From contig NC_046679.1 in assembly GCF_009870125.1 (NCBI RefSeq), positions 806,001 to 870,000 of the forward strand: 64,000 nt of DNA, read 5' to 3'. This stretch comes from Drosophila pseudoobscura (lineage: Eukaryota; Arthropoda; Insecta; Diptera; Drosophilidae). Within the stretch, counting starts at the first letter, position 1; each line of letters begins with the position of its first letter. The translations under genes were made by a program, and so were the position numbers. Below the pieces are notes generated by a model that ran no database searches, was not told the DNA's origin, and worked only from the letters and a program-made list of their open reading frames with translations. This document shows, one piece after another, positions 1-10,238 of the stretch.

Positions 1-19
1 AAATACCAATGTACCCGAT

Positions 20-52
20 ATATCGATACTTGTCCTCGACAAGTATCGATAT
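20..52. repeat. Perfect 15-bp inverted repeat carrying two DRE motifs
   Basis: Arms at 20-34 and 38-52 are perfect reverse complements with a 3-base spacer. Each arm contains TATCGATA (21-28 and 44-51), the core of the DRE bound by DREF in Drosophila. This is seen directly; a promoter role for a gene to the left or for the phosphatase gene at 848 is inferred. Confidence 0.7.
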
Positions 53-847
53 GCCAACACAAATAAATTGATATACGACAATGAAGACAGAAGAACATAT
101 AATAAAACCGTGCTATTAAAAGTTTACAACTTGATTTAAATACTTGCCTTGTTTTCCTGCTCCGGAGACTGCTCTGATTGTTTTTGCCTCAATCTTATAG
201 CCTAAGCTATAGATATCGGAAATTTTATCCGCCAAAACGCTATAAGCCGCCAGTGTGTGCATGTTATTAGTATGACCAAACTTGGTCGATTCTTATTGAC
301 TATCGAATTTCAAATTCAGCTTTCGTCGTTTATTCAAAAACATAACTTTTCAAACTGTATTGTGAATAGAAATAACAGTGTTAAAATATTTGTCAAGGCA
401 ATTAGTTAATTTAACATGTGCTTGGCCTACCGGAATTCGATAAATCACCCATTTAATCGCTGGCATCGTTCCCACAGGTGAAAGGTTTGTTGGCAGGCGC
501 CAATTTACCATTTCCACCCACACCCACAAACACATCACCTTTACGCACCTATGGACTGCTTTATTTAAAAAAAGCATTTGTTGTTGGCTGTGCTCAGTCG
601 TGTCTGCGCTGCGAGAGAAACATCATCTAGCCAACATCAATAAGCCGAAACAATAATTTCCCGTCGGAATCTCTCAGAACTTCCATTTGTTTACTGAGTC
701 GCGAGAGGCCAGAGGCCGAACCAGAAAGAAGAGCACCAAATAGTTTTCACATTCGGCCTGGCCTGGAATCTGTGGAATTTGTTGATTGCGAAGCGTAAAT
801 TCTTTTATTAAGTGGCGTGAAATTTCGTTCGCAATATAAACATAAAC
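53..847. other. Intergenic / 5' leader of the phosphatase gene
   Basis: No coding sequence is supportable here. It is an AT-rich stretch between the DRE palindrome and the start codon at 848 and probably contains the promoter and 5' UTR of the phosphatase gene. The transcription start cannot be fixed from sequence alone. Confidence 0.5.
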
Positions 848-3606
848 ATGCAGGAGCTAATAATTGCTCCACACGTTCCCGGCAACGGAGGAGGAATTAA
901 CAATGTACTTCAGAAGGTGGTCGTCGCATATGATAAAGAGAATATTGAGAGCGAAAATGGCAAAAAGTGAGTCATACATACCTATACATATATATACATA
1001 TGTGTATATTTTTTAAGCTTACATTTAACGGAAAACACAAGTCAAGGTCGCGCTTATATCACGCAACCTTTTTTTTTGTTGCGACTCTGGGGGTGCACCA
1101 ATTGCTGTGGCGCAAAACGTATCGTAACGGTATCGACACTGCTTGAAATTTGAATTACAAATCTAAAAGTTTTTTTCATTTTTGTCTGTAAAAGTAGTGT
1201 TCTTTGGAGTGTTCTGCCAACTTATGTATGTGTGTATGCACCCACCGAATGGTGCACATGCATTTTTATAAACTTATTTCATTCTTTGAACTAAATTCCA
1301 TACCCGAATGCCGATGTACCACATGTTGCACATTGCCTTTTCTTGCTACTATTCTCCTATTTATTCGACGAGGAAATCATCCATATATCGAACGAATTCT
1401 TCGAGAATGCAATGCAAACTTTATTTTGATTTTGCTTGAGTAGTATATACATATTTTAGGGGCCGCATTCTTGGCATTCTTCTCAATCAAAGCCCCTGAC
1501 TCTGACAATTGAATTCAAGGACACCGTAATTGCTTAAAATTAGTCATTTATCTTGGGGGAAGGTCTGTCTACAGGTCTACAGGTCTCGTCTCTGTCACAA
1601 TGCTCATTATTTTTGGCAATCGAAATATCATGCAAAGCAAGAGTTTGGCCAAGAGGTAAAATATGATGAGTACCCTTCCAGACTATAGCGAGGTCTATAG
1701 AGAAGGCCTAATACATTAACTTTAGGATAGCATATGTGATTAGCCTAGTTTTCCCTATCCCCATGAGATTAAGAATGCCAAGACCCAAGAGATCTGAAAT
1801 TCCTTGACTCGATTGGAGCAGATACATAAATAATGGAAATGAAATCGCTGTGTTTTTGGATTTTTTATTTTTGCACAAAATCATTGGTCGGTGCGAAATA
1901 TTTTAATTTCGCTTATTTTGAAATCAAAAAAACATTTTTGACGATGCCAGTGGTTTGCTCTAGTGAAAGTGACCGATGATTAATATTGGCCACTTGCCAG
2001 CGGAATTTGTGATTATTATTTAATGACGACGAGAAGTCGCCGTAAACATATAATAAAACGAAACAAAAATTCGCCACGCACCGTCGCACAGACCCTGGCC
2101 ATACTCTTACAAGCAGCCACCAGCGTTTCAGACCCGATTCTGCGAGGGGAGAGGCTAGAGAGATGCCCAGAGATGGCCAACCCGTTGAAAGGGTATACAT
2201 ATTTTGGTGGGGTCTAAAAATAGGTGCAGTTTTTGATTTTACACATTTACATTCCTCAGTGGGCAGCCTTTTTGGAGGGCGATGACAGAAGCAGCAGCAG
2301 CAGCAGGAAGGAAGGTGGTGCCAAAGAAAATTGGGCACCTTTCCATTTGATCTCCGCTGACAGCCCAGGGGAAGAGGAGAGGAGCTGATCTGATGGATAG
2401 TGCCACGGTATGGCTTTATTTAAATTATTGAAATGTAATTGCATTACTGACAAACGGGGAGGACAGTCCGAGAGACTCCCCTTCCTGGCCGAGCAGATGC
2501 GATGACTGATCTTTTTGTTTAGCCATTCGCCAAATATTTCGATTCTATTTTCATATGCACTCCAAGGAACTAATTATAAACAATTTTCGAGTTGTACGAG
2601 TGTATAGGTGGATACACAAATACCTATACATGTGTTTAGCAAATGATTATTGTTTTGTAGAGCTAAAAAACGATGACGTACTGCGTAGGTGCTCTGCTCT
2701 GCTCTGCTCTGCTGTGCTGGGATGGGATGGGCCGGGATGGGTTGGGATGGCATGGGGGATGTGTTGTTTAAGTTCCCATTCACAAAATTACGCAGGCTGG
2801 GATGCTTCAGGCTGAAAGCCTGCACGGTAATACGCAAATAGATATAGATAATACCTTCCATTTGTTTATGCGATGTTTGTATTTCGCGTAACACCAAATT
2901 GTTCGCTTCTCCTTTGTTCGAATGAGAAATGTTCTTTTGGTTTTTTTTGTTGTTTTTATGAGGGTGTTTACCCACATTAATAATGGTTCTGTTTTGTTGT
3001 TTCATTTGCAGTTCACAGGCGGGGGCGGAGAACAGCACACCCTACCCAGGACTTTCGCGCCTAACCCCCTCCCTGATCCTGTGCGGGGCAGCGGCTGTGG
3101 TGCCCGCCTACATGGACAAGCTGGGAGTGAGTTGCGTCATCAATGTGGCCCCTGAGCTGCCGGACACTCCCCTATCCAGCGTGATGAATCCTCTGTACCT
3201 GCGCGTGAATGCTCAGGACCGTTCGGAGGTCGACCTGGCGAAGCATTTCGATGAGGTGGCCGACCTCATTGAGGAGGTGCGTCTGAATGGGGGCGTCTCT
3301 TTGATCCACTGCGTGGCGGGGGTCAGCCGCTCGGCCTCCCTCTGCCTGGCCTACCTGATGAAGCATGCGGGCATGAGCCTGCGGGAAGCCTACACGCACG
3401 TCCAGTCCATTCGTCCGCAGGTTCGGCCGAACTCGGGCTTCTTTCAGCAATTGCGTCGCTATGAGCAGCAGCTGCGGGGCAGCTGCTCCGTGGAGATGGT
3501 CTACTTTGCTTCTTTGGACAAGGAAATACCCGACATTCTGGAGCCCCAATACAGGGCAATGGAGGACTTCTACCAGAGATATCGCAGCTCGCTGAGGAAA
3601 CGCTAG
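848..3606 (+). CDS. Dual-specificity protein phosphatase, DUSP14/18/21-like
   Basis: Two exons, 848-966 and 3012-3606, joined in phase across a 2.0-kb GT-AG intron, give 237 residues. The catalytic P-loop HCVAGVSRS lies at about residues 139-147, with nucleophile Cys140 and the phosphate-binding Arg of the HCx5R signature. The Asp near residue 109, in a VNAQD context, is the likely general acid. Length and lack of a CH2 or kinase-docking domain fit the small atypical DUSP14/18/21 group, which dephosphorylates Tyr and Ser/Thr, often on MAP kinases; the substrate here is unknown. The first 50 residues have no recognisable domain. The start codon sits in a good fly context (AAAC before ATG). By position it is probably the counterpart of D. 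melanogaster CG15528; that name is from memory. Confidence 0.85.
967..3011 (+). other. Intron 1 of the phosphatase gene
   Basis: The intron starts GTGAGT and ends TTTGCAG. I see no gene inside. It contains homopolymer runs and a simple-repeat block near 2690-2760. Confidence 0.6.
2691..2756. repeat. GCTCT then GGGAT-type simple repeats
   Basis: Tandem GCTCT units are followed directly by degenerate GGGATGGG units, all within the phosphatase intron. Probably a slippage-derived microsatellite; no function seen. Confidence 0.6.
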
Positions 3607-4219
3607 ATCCCGGCGCTGCGTTGCGGGGGCCAAGAGACATTTCGTGATTTGTGATATGTGAGAATTATGGGTAGAAATTAGATGTAGGTGTAGCACTAGG
3701 TGCTCAAAGATGACATTGTAATGCTGAAATATATATATATATAGGCTAGTGCTTGATTTCGATAATTACAAATACACTTTTATTTAAGAACATTAAATTC
3801 ACAGAGTAAATGTTTTTCGTAGTTTAGTAATTTCAATGAATCACAAACGTCACTAGCAAACACGATGCACAATGCATGTGCAACACAATTTAGTTATATA
3901 TTCAACTGGATTCTAGTAGTATATACATATACTAGTATATACAATTTTTGTTTCCTAACTAAACTGTAATCTTGTAGTAGGGTTGGGTTTATTTAAATGC
4001 TGACAAAAGCCACACAGAACATTTTGGCTTATAGGATGTGTGTGTATGTACAATAATTACCTAAATCTCAGCCTCTCGGCATAGGCGACTTAAAAGAGAC
4101 TTAACACGAAAGAAAATTTGCTAGCTAAAAGGCAGAATTAACAGAGTTTTGTGTGTGTGTACATTCAGATTTGGAGTACATGCAACCTAATACATAATGC
4201 AACCTCCTTTCGCCTCACC
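3607..4219. other. Convergent 3' region between phosphatase and carrier genes
   Basis: No coding potential seen. It must hold the 3' UTR of the phosphatase gene (+) and of the carrier gene (-). It includes a TA-rich run near 3729-3743 and a short inverted repeat around 3916-3941 built on ACTAGTATATAC-like units. Confidence 0.5.
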
Positions 4220-5360
4220 TCACTTACTTGAAGATATCGGAGATGTGTGCGGCATTTGTGGTATTTGCGGTTGCTCGTGCATCAGTTTTTTCAGGTTCTC
4301 GTAGGCCGTGTTCATGATGCCCCAACTGATGAAGGAACGTGCCGTGTTGAAGGCGCAGCCGCGGTAGAAATTCCCAATGCGGCTGTCGCGTTCGCGATAA
4401 ATTCTTTTGCATGCATGCCAACTGCCCTCCGACCGATGGCCCATGTCACTTTGCAGCGATACTTTGATCACATTGAGGGGGTAGAATATTGTGCTGATGC
4501 TGGCACCGATGACGGCTCCTGCTATGAATTCCTGGGCAGTTCTGCTGGACACCGATTTCTAAATGGGCAAGAGTCAGTACTTCGTGCAATTAAAAAAAGG
4601 AAAGTACTTGCCCTTTTGGGTAACCGAGCGCTGGCCTCTTCTCTGAGCACAAAGAAGAATGCATTGGACAGTCCGTTGCGCCAAAATACTGGTTCTATAC
4701 CCCTGTAGAGCTCCCTGTATCCATGATGGGCCACTACATATCTGCATAGGGATTCAAATATCGCGTTTCATTATTTGCTATATTATTGCTTCTATATTGC
4801 GAGTACTGCGGATCTCACCTGAAAGCATTTGAGGTATTGGAGAAATGTTGATGGAATTTCGAGTCCGCCAGCAGCGTTTGCACGCGTTCAAAGGGCAGGA
4901 GAATGGATTCAGCACTACCCGCCACTACGCCGGCAATCACCTTGGCACCGTAGTCATTCAGGCGATAGTCTTCCACCAGATATCTCCTCGTGCCATCAAA
5001 CACTCCAAACATTATGGACAACGAAATGGTTTTCTGTGCCAATGGAGGCAGCATTCCTCGGTACAGAAAGCTAAGCCCCTCATGCCGCAGCTGACCGAAG
5101 GCAGATTTGATGGGCACGCCATGAAGCATTTGCCGAAAGATCATTTTGTAGATGGGATATGTGGCGGAAATGTTGACAAACGCTGCTCCGCATCCGCAGG
5201 CGAACTCCTCCCACTGGAAGGCGCCAAAGAAGCGCTCTGTGAAGATGCTCGCATGGCTAGATGATACACCCAGCTTTAGTGCTGTGGGTGGTGGTGCTCT
5301 TCTTGTTGTTGTTTTTGTTGCGTATGCATTCTGTGCCTCGGAGTCATCATCGTCTTTCAT
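4220..5360 (-). CDS. Mitochondrial carrier, SLC25A51/52-like (NAD+ transporter family)
   Basis: Three exons on the minus strand, 5360-4819, 4741-4612 and 4558-4220, give 336 residues. Three carrier repeats are visible. Their signature helices read YPIYKM (about residue 68), LPFERV (about 155) and YPLNVIK in the third repeat, so the first lacks the usual acidic residue of PxD/ExxK/R. The segments around CGCGAAFVNISATYPIYK, LYRGMLPPLAQKT and FWRNGLSNAFFF match human SLC25A51, which imports NAD+ into the mitochondrial matrix. The N-terminal 45 residues are a variable extension. The second intron uses a GC donor, required to keep frame. Probably the counterpart of D. melanogaster CG7943, next to RpL32; the CG number is from memory. 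The gene is divergent from RpL32, with DRE motifs between them. Confidence 0.82.
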
Positions 5361-5573
5361 GTTGCTACTGTAGTGGCTGGTGCGATAATGTGTGCAATTG
5401 TCACCTCGCTACCATTGTTTACAGTGGTAACTCCGCACACCTAACACTCGGCGTGTGATTTGTTTGTTTTGATTTTTTACTAAATTATATAATAAAGAAC
5501 CACGGTATTACAACTAGGAATGCAACGTGCTATCGAATTGTCTGTATATCGTTTGATAGTTTTAGAATCGATA

Positions 5574-5581
5574 TATCGATA
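5574..5581. promoter_or_regulatory. DRE motif TATCGATA
   Basis: Perfect TATCGATA in the divergent gap between the SLC25A51-like gene (start 5360, minus) and RpL32 (start 6072, plus). It is the consensus DREF site, typical of fly housekeeping promoters. Use in vivo is inferred. Confidence 0.65.
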
Positions 5582-5714
5582 CAAGATTAAATGTAATAAA
5601 CTAGTTGTAGAGTGGTTTTAAGGGTTGTAAACAATATAATTGAAATTTTAATTGTAACATGGCATTTTAAAAGATGTACCTCTTACAAGAATTGGTAAAA
5701 TTATTGTTTACCAC

Positions 5715-5722
5715 TATCGATA
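5715..5722. promoter_or_regulatory. DRE motif TATCGATA upstream of RpL32
   Basis: A second perfect TATCGATA, about 60 bases before the pyrimidine-rich block that is the best RpL32 initiator candidate. DREF sites upstream of ribosomal protein genes are known in Drosophila. Confidence 0.65.
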
Positions 5723-5776
5723 GCCAGAAGACAACTCTGGTCGAGCTGTCAAAATGTAGTGCGGCCAACTTCACAT

Positions 5777-5793
5777 CCCTTTTCTCTCTTTTT
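5777..5793 (+). promoter_or_regulatory. Candidate polypyrimidine (TCT) initiator of RpL32
   Basis: An uninterrupted pyrimidine run, mostly T with interspersed C. Drosophila ribosomal protein genes start transcription within such TCT-type initiators. The exact start base is not resolved; a second, shorter CTCTTT run follows at about 5800. Confidence 0.45.
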
Positions 5794-6071
5794 GACGTGC
5801 TCTTTACAATTAGCGGTTCGTTTTTGCTATTAAATCTGAATATTTCCTAAGCATCCGAGTAACATGTTGGCTCTTTCTAAGCTAAATAAATGCAGTAACA
5901 GTGAAGCAAGACACTGGCGCAGTAATTAAATCTATATTTCCATGGCATCCTCAAGAAAATGTCAACCAAACTTTGTTGACATTTTCTCACAGGAAGACAC
6001 AATAAATAAAAATCGCGATATTCAATCAAGATACTGATGAGTGGTCTCAACTATCAAATTCCAGCTCCAAA

Positions 6072-6548
6072 ATGACGATTCGCCCAGCGTACCGGCCCAA
6101 GATCATCAAGAAGCGCACCAAGCACTTCATCCGTCACCAGTCGGATCGTTATGCCAAGTTGTCGGTTAGTAAAATAAAATATAGTGTAGTGTAGTGAAAG
6201 ACAAACCATATACTAATCATGGTCTTTATGTTGTAGCACAAATGGCGCAAGCCTAAGGGTATTGACAACAGAGTGCGTCGTCGCTTCAAGGGCCAATACT
6301 TGATGCCCAACATCGGTTACGGCTCCAACAAGCGTACCCGTCATATGCTGCCCACTGGCTTCAAGAAATTCCTGGTGCACAATGTGCGAGAGCTGGAGGT
6401 CCTGCTTATGCAGAACCGCGTCTACTGCGGTGAGATCGCTCACGCCGTCTCCTCAAAGAAGCGCAAGGAAATCGTCGAACGCGCCAAGCAGCTGTCGATC
6501 CGTCTAACGAATCCCAACGGACGTCTGCGTTCTCAAGAGAACGAGTAA
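6072..6548 (+). CDS. RpL32: Ribosomal protein eL32 (rp49)
   Basis: Two exons, 6072-6164 and 6237-6548, with a 72-base intron in phase 0 after codon 31, encode 134 residues, the family's exact length. The protein begins [19 protein letters not shown] and ends [12 protein letters not shown], nearly identical to D. melanogaster RpL32, differing at for example the AHAVSS and QLSIRL positions. It is a structural protein of the cytosolic 60S subunit. It is highly basic (Lys/Arg-rich), as expected for an rRNA binder. Upstream lie a DRE and a pyrimidine tract typical of ribosomal protein promoters. It converges on Sry-delta, whose stop is only 231 bases beyond. Confidence 0.97.
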
Positions 6549-6723
6549 CCTTAAGATTGAAATGCTCTTTGTCGAGTTATTGTAACGTGTTCGGAATACA
6601 AAATTTGAAACGTTAAAAGTGAAAATCAAAAGTTGTTATACCTTCAATATTAATATGTTCCACAGAATCTAGAAAATCGAATATCTCTTCGAGATCATTG
6701 GTTTTTGATTTTAATAACATGAG

Positions 6724-6729
6724 TTTATT
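6724..6729 (-). terminator. Poly(A) signal AATAAA for Sry-delta
   Basis: TTTATT on the plus strand reads AATAAA on the minus strand, 50 bases past the Sry-delta stop codon. It is the only canonical signal between the Sry-delta and RpL32 stops on that strand. Confidence 0.5.
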
Positions 6730-6778
6730 ATGTTAAGTTGCACAAAAAAGGGAATATTACTAAAGTACAAGTCAAAGT

Positions 6779-8038
6779 CTATTTTAGAACGACGTCGTGA
6801 TCAAATTGTAAGTGGTGCTCGAGCTCCTTTTTATTTTCAAAGCTGGCGTTGCAGATCAAACAAAATCTATTGTTCTCATCATTGTCTGACATGAGGACAG
6901 TTACGGCCTGTTCCGATTCGTCCACATCAACGTGAAGCTCCTCCACCACTTGTTGGTCGTCTGACGGAGCGTCCTCCCTGACCCCATAGACAACATCGCC
7001 TTCGTGGGTCTTCATGTGCATTTTGAGGGTGTAGCGTTCAGTGAACGATTTGGGACAAACGGAGCAGTAGTGACGGGGTCTGTTTTCCTTGTGTATAAGC
7101 GTGTGGTGGTTGAATGTCTTCCGCGATTTGAAGGACACATTGCAAATGCTGCAGATTATGGGATTTTCCTCGGCTTCGTGGCGGAGCCGATGGTTGTAGA
7201 GCAAGTTGTCCTGCGAGAAGCGCAGTCCACACTTCTCACACTGATATTTTTTCTTGTCCCAGTGCATGCGCATGTGCCTCAGAGTGTTGACGGGCCTGGA
7301 GAAACTCTTTGGGCAATAGCGGCATTGCTTCTCGGTCTTTCCTTCATGCAAGTTCATGTGCAACTCGAGGTATTCCTCATCTCGGCGTATGACGCCGCAT
7401 ATGGGACAGATATGATTCTGCGTATTCGAGTGGTCTTCATTGATGTGCTTCTGCATTTGGTACCATGAATTGTAAAGTTTTCCACAGTGGCTGCACTCCT
7501 GCTTGATGCGTTTCTTGAGTGGCTTTTCATCTAGATCGGATTTGTCATGCATGCCCTCCGACTCCACCGCATCTTCTTCGCAAAGGAATTCCTCCTCGTC
7601 CTCCTCCTCATGCTCGTACTCCTGCTTAATGTCTGCATCGGAATCGTCTTCTTCTTTGACTAGTTCCACAAACAATGCTTCGGCCTCAGCATCGACGTCG
7701 GCGTCGGCATCCTCCAGTGTTGTTTCTTCGACCACCAAATCCTCCGAAGTATCTGCACATTCAAACTTCAATGCTGCCTTTAACTGGTTCGTAAGCCGCT
7801 TCTGTGTGGTCATTAAATTTACCATTATGGTATCGTATTCAGACAGCTCGGCGAAACAGCGGGGGCAAAGTTTTGAGTCTGCTTCTAATTTAATGCTTGT
7901 GTTTATGCAGTTCGCCAGATGCGTGAGCACCACGGAAATTGTTTTTTGGGACGACGGCACTTTCGCAAAAAGTTTCTTATAGCTGACCGTCGAAGACTGC
8001 TCTACGTCCACCGCGCCGCAAAAGAAGCACGTATCCAT
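6779..8038 (-). CDS. Sry-delta: Serendipity delta, ZAD/C2H2 zinc-finger transcription factor
   Basis: Single exon of 419 residues. I place the start at the MDTCFFCG codon (8038), because the family begins there; 30 upstream in-frame codons look like leader. N-terminal zinc-associated (ZAD) pairs CFFC and CPRC are followed by an acidic Asp/Glu-rich linker at about residues 90-180. Seven C2H2 fingers follow, starting near ECSHCGKLYNSW and ending CLICNASFENKKELEHH, the last set apart after an acidic spacer. In D. melanogaster this protein is a DNA-binding activator, needed for example for bicoid transcription in the ovary. It is a paralogue of Sry-beta, with which it shares several fingers almost exactly (for example HWDKKKYQCEKCG). 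The unrelated Sry-alpha lies between them. Same strand as Sry-alpha and Sry-beta. Confidence 0.93.
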   Translation of the reverse strand: MDTCFFCGAVDVEQSSTVSYKKLFAKVPSSQKTISVVLTHLANCINTSIKLEADSKLCPRCFAELSEYDTIMVNLMTTQKRLTNQLKAALKFECADTSEDLVVEETTLEDADADVDAEAEALFVELVKEEDDSDADIKQEYEHEEEDEEEFLCEEDAVESEGMHDKSDLDEKPLKKRIKQECSHCGKLYNSWYQMQKHINEDHSNTQNHICPICGVIRRDEEYLELHMNLHEGKTEKQCRYCPKSFSRPVNTLRHMRMHWDKKKYQCEKCGLRFSQDNLLYNHRLRHEAEENPIICSICNVSFKSRKTFNHHTLIHKENRPRHYCSVCPKSFTERYTLKMHMKTHEGDVVYGVREDAPSDDQQVVEELHVDVDESEQAVTVLMSDNDENNRFCLICNASFENKKELEHHLQFDHDVVLK

Positions 8039-8582
8039 TTTTTGCCGTTTTAAGCAGATAACTGTCTCAGAACTTTCAATTGAGGTGAGAGAAATTGTGT
8101 ATAATTCTATCGAACCAACGCCACGCACTAAAAACGCAACCGTGGAATGGCATTATGCCATTCACCCTCAAAAAAAAAAAAGGCTCAGCGCAGAGTTGCC
8201 ATTCAGCCTAAAGCAACTGTTATATTAGCAAATTCACTCAAAAAAGAAAATAAATAAAAATAATAGAACAAATAAATACAAATAATAGAATAAAAAAATA
8301 AAATTTAAATTATTTATTAGATTTAATTAAATAACTTTCTACACAAATTCTTAAGGTGTAGAAGTCTGAAGTTTTTTTTGGCGCAAGACTTCAGGAACGA
8401 TTTTCCTATTTTGCCCTGGATCCCAAGCAGCCAGGTTTTTGGTCTGTCAGTATGTATGTATGTACATACATACATATATACATTTAGCACTCGTTCTAAG
8501 CCTCGTACTAGGCCTCTAATACGCCTAGCTTCTAGCGTCAAGCTTAATTAATTGAAATATTTACACCGCACATAATTCGAGT
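8039..8582. other. Intergenic between Sry-delta and Sry-alpha
   Basis: Very AT-rich, with an oligo(A) run near 8170 and AATA/AAAT repeats at 8245-8330. No coding sequence is supportable. It must contain the Sry-delta promoter and the Sry-alpha 3' UTR. Confidence 0.5.
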
Positions 8583-10238
8583 TCAATTTATTCTGAGAAT
8601 TTCCGTGAGCTGAAAACTTATAAGATCACCATCATTACTTATAGAATTCGCAATGCTACTCGTATAATTGTGTGGATCGGGAACAACGCTATCCTGACTT
8701 TGCTTCACAAATGAACGCTGTCTTTTAGATTTTGACTTGCAGCTTCGGAGCAGGGTTCGGGTCGCATTGGTGATCTGTCTCCTCGAACTTAAATTAAATA
8801 CAGAATCGTGGACGTTCTTATCTATGACATCGCGCAGCTTTGCCAGAACAGAGTACAATATTTTCAAGCGTTTAACAATACGTTTGGGGTCTACTGGAGT
8901 GGCCAAGCTGACTGCAGCAAGGCACTCGCGCAATATCAATATCAGATCCTTGTGCACGCGCTTCCCATCGTCGCTGAGCGCAGAGTAGTTTACCGGCAGT
9001 CGAAAGTGCTCGGCCAAGACACTGCCCATTTGAACAATTAGCAGGTACTCTCTGGGAACACTCTTCGCCGCTATGTGGATGTGAAGACTTTCCGCGAGCA
9101 TGTCCAGGTAGTTGTTGACCAGGGAGCGACTGTCGATGATGTCGTGTATGAGATTGCGAAAGATCAGCATCTCGTCGTTGAAGTGGTGCTCCAGTATATC
9201 TGCATGGTGCAAGGCCGACGACTGCAACGCTGGAACAATGCATGCGTCCAGGGACTCCAGGGAGGCCAGGCAACTCCGCACAATTGTCTTGGTTTTGACG
9301 TCTTGCGAGAAGGCTATGGCCAGCACTCCTATCTGTTGAATGCGGTCCATGTTCGTGTCGAAATCTAAAACCAGTTTCTCAGTTAATCCAGATTCCGATT
9401 CCTGCTCCTGTAGGGCATGCCTCAGTCTATTGATGGGAGTGTTTTCTAGCTCGACAAGACTAGCAAAGATCAAATGCAACAGAGCCTCGTTCAGAAATGT
9501 CTCCAACCCATAGAGGGCACGCTCTAGGGACAGGGCTTCTAGCTTGCGATGCCCGGGGTTGAGCTCCGCGGAACCCTCGAGAAAGGTAGCGCATTCAGTC
9601 AGCAACGTCTCGCACAGTTCTGACAGTGCCTTCTTATCGGCTTCCAAGGCAACGTTAGCAAATGCCAGGGCATGTCTGACAATATGATTGATTATGCTGC
9701 CGAGCTGGCAGGCGTCATTAGTATCATTTTCTTCCTCGATGTACAGGAAATTGCTAGTAGTATTCCCGAGCCCTTCCATAAAGGCTTCCAAATGATCTAG
9801 TGCCAGGTCCATTAACTCAACAAATGTGTGATCCTCTAAGTTATCCGCAGCACCACTCTCCTGATGCAGATCTAACTGCGACAGGGAGACATAGATCCGA
9901 CGCACACACCAGTCAATTCGGTCAAGGAAGTGCAGTCGCGTCATTGGCGTTGTCTCGTGTCCGAATTTGCTTTCGATGTTGATGGTCCTCTCCAGTTGAG
10001 TGATGCAAGTAACGACCTGTGTGAGGCACAGGAAGATCGTCTCTACTTCTATGTTGTTGCCGCCTTCGGGCGCCCCCCATCTGGGGGCTATTTCCGGCAA
10101 GTGTGCTTTGAGTTCACTTGCAAAGTCCAGAAATGTGGCACAGAACTCATTTAGCCAGGCAATATTTCCCACAGGGCAGGCGGGACCTTGTGCAATCAAC
10201 TCGTTGCAAATACTCAATTGTCGCAGCAATGATTCCAT
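8583..10238 (-). CDS. Sry-alpha: Serendipity alpha, cellularization protein
   Basis: Intronless gene of 551 residues; the D. melanogaster protein is about 530. Recognised by conserved blocks including WLNEFCATFLDFAS near the N-terminus, PMTRLHFLDRIDWCVRR, QDVKTKTIVRSCLASLESLD and a C-terminal DLISFQLTEILRI. Sry-alpha is a blastoderm-specific cytoplasmic and membrane-associated protein, distantly related to vinculin/alpha-catenin, that organises cortical actin during cellularization of the syncytial embryo. It is almost entirely alpha-helical and has no zinc fingers, so it is unrelated in sequence to the two zinc-finger genes that flank it. An intronless structure suits an early zygotic gene expressed during rapid nuclear cycles. 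Confidence 0.92.
   Translation of the reverse strand: MESLLRQLSICNELIAQGPACPVGNIAWLNEFCATFLDFASELKAHLPEIAPRWGAPEGGNNIEVETIFLCLTQVVTCITQLERTINIESKFGHETTPMTRLHFLDRIDWCVRRIYVSLSQLDLHQESGAADNLEDHTFVELMDLALDHLEAFMEGLGNTTSNFLYIEEENDTNDACQLGSIINHIVRHALAFANVALEADKKALSELCETLLTECATFLEGSAELNPGHRKLEALSLERALYGLETFLNEALLHLIFASLVELENTPINRLRHALQEQESESGLTEKLVLDFDTNMDRIQQIGVLAIAFSQDVKTKTIVRSCLASLESLDACIVPALQSSALHHADILEHHFNDEMLIFRNLIHDIIDSRSLVNNYLDMLAESLHIHIAAKSVPREYLLIVQMGSVLAEHFRLPVNYSALSDDGKRVHKDLILILRECLAAVSLATPVDPKRIVKRLKILYSVLAKLRDVIDKNVHDSVFNLSSRRQITNATRTLLRSCKSKSKRQRSFVKQSQDSVVPDPHNYTSSIANSISNDGDLISFQLTEILRIN

Noticed and set aside
1204-1443. Open frame in the phosphatase intron
   Set aside because: 79 codons of Cys/Leu-rich translation without motif or splice support.
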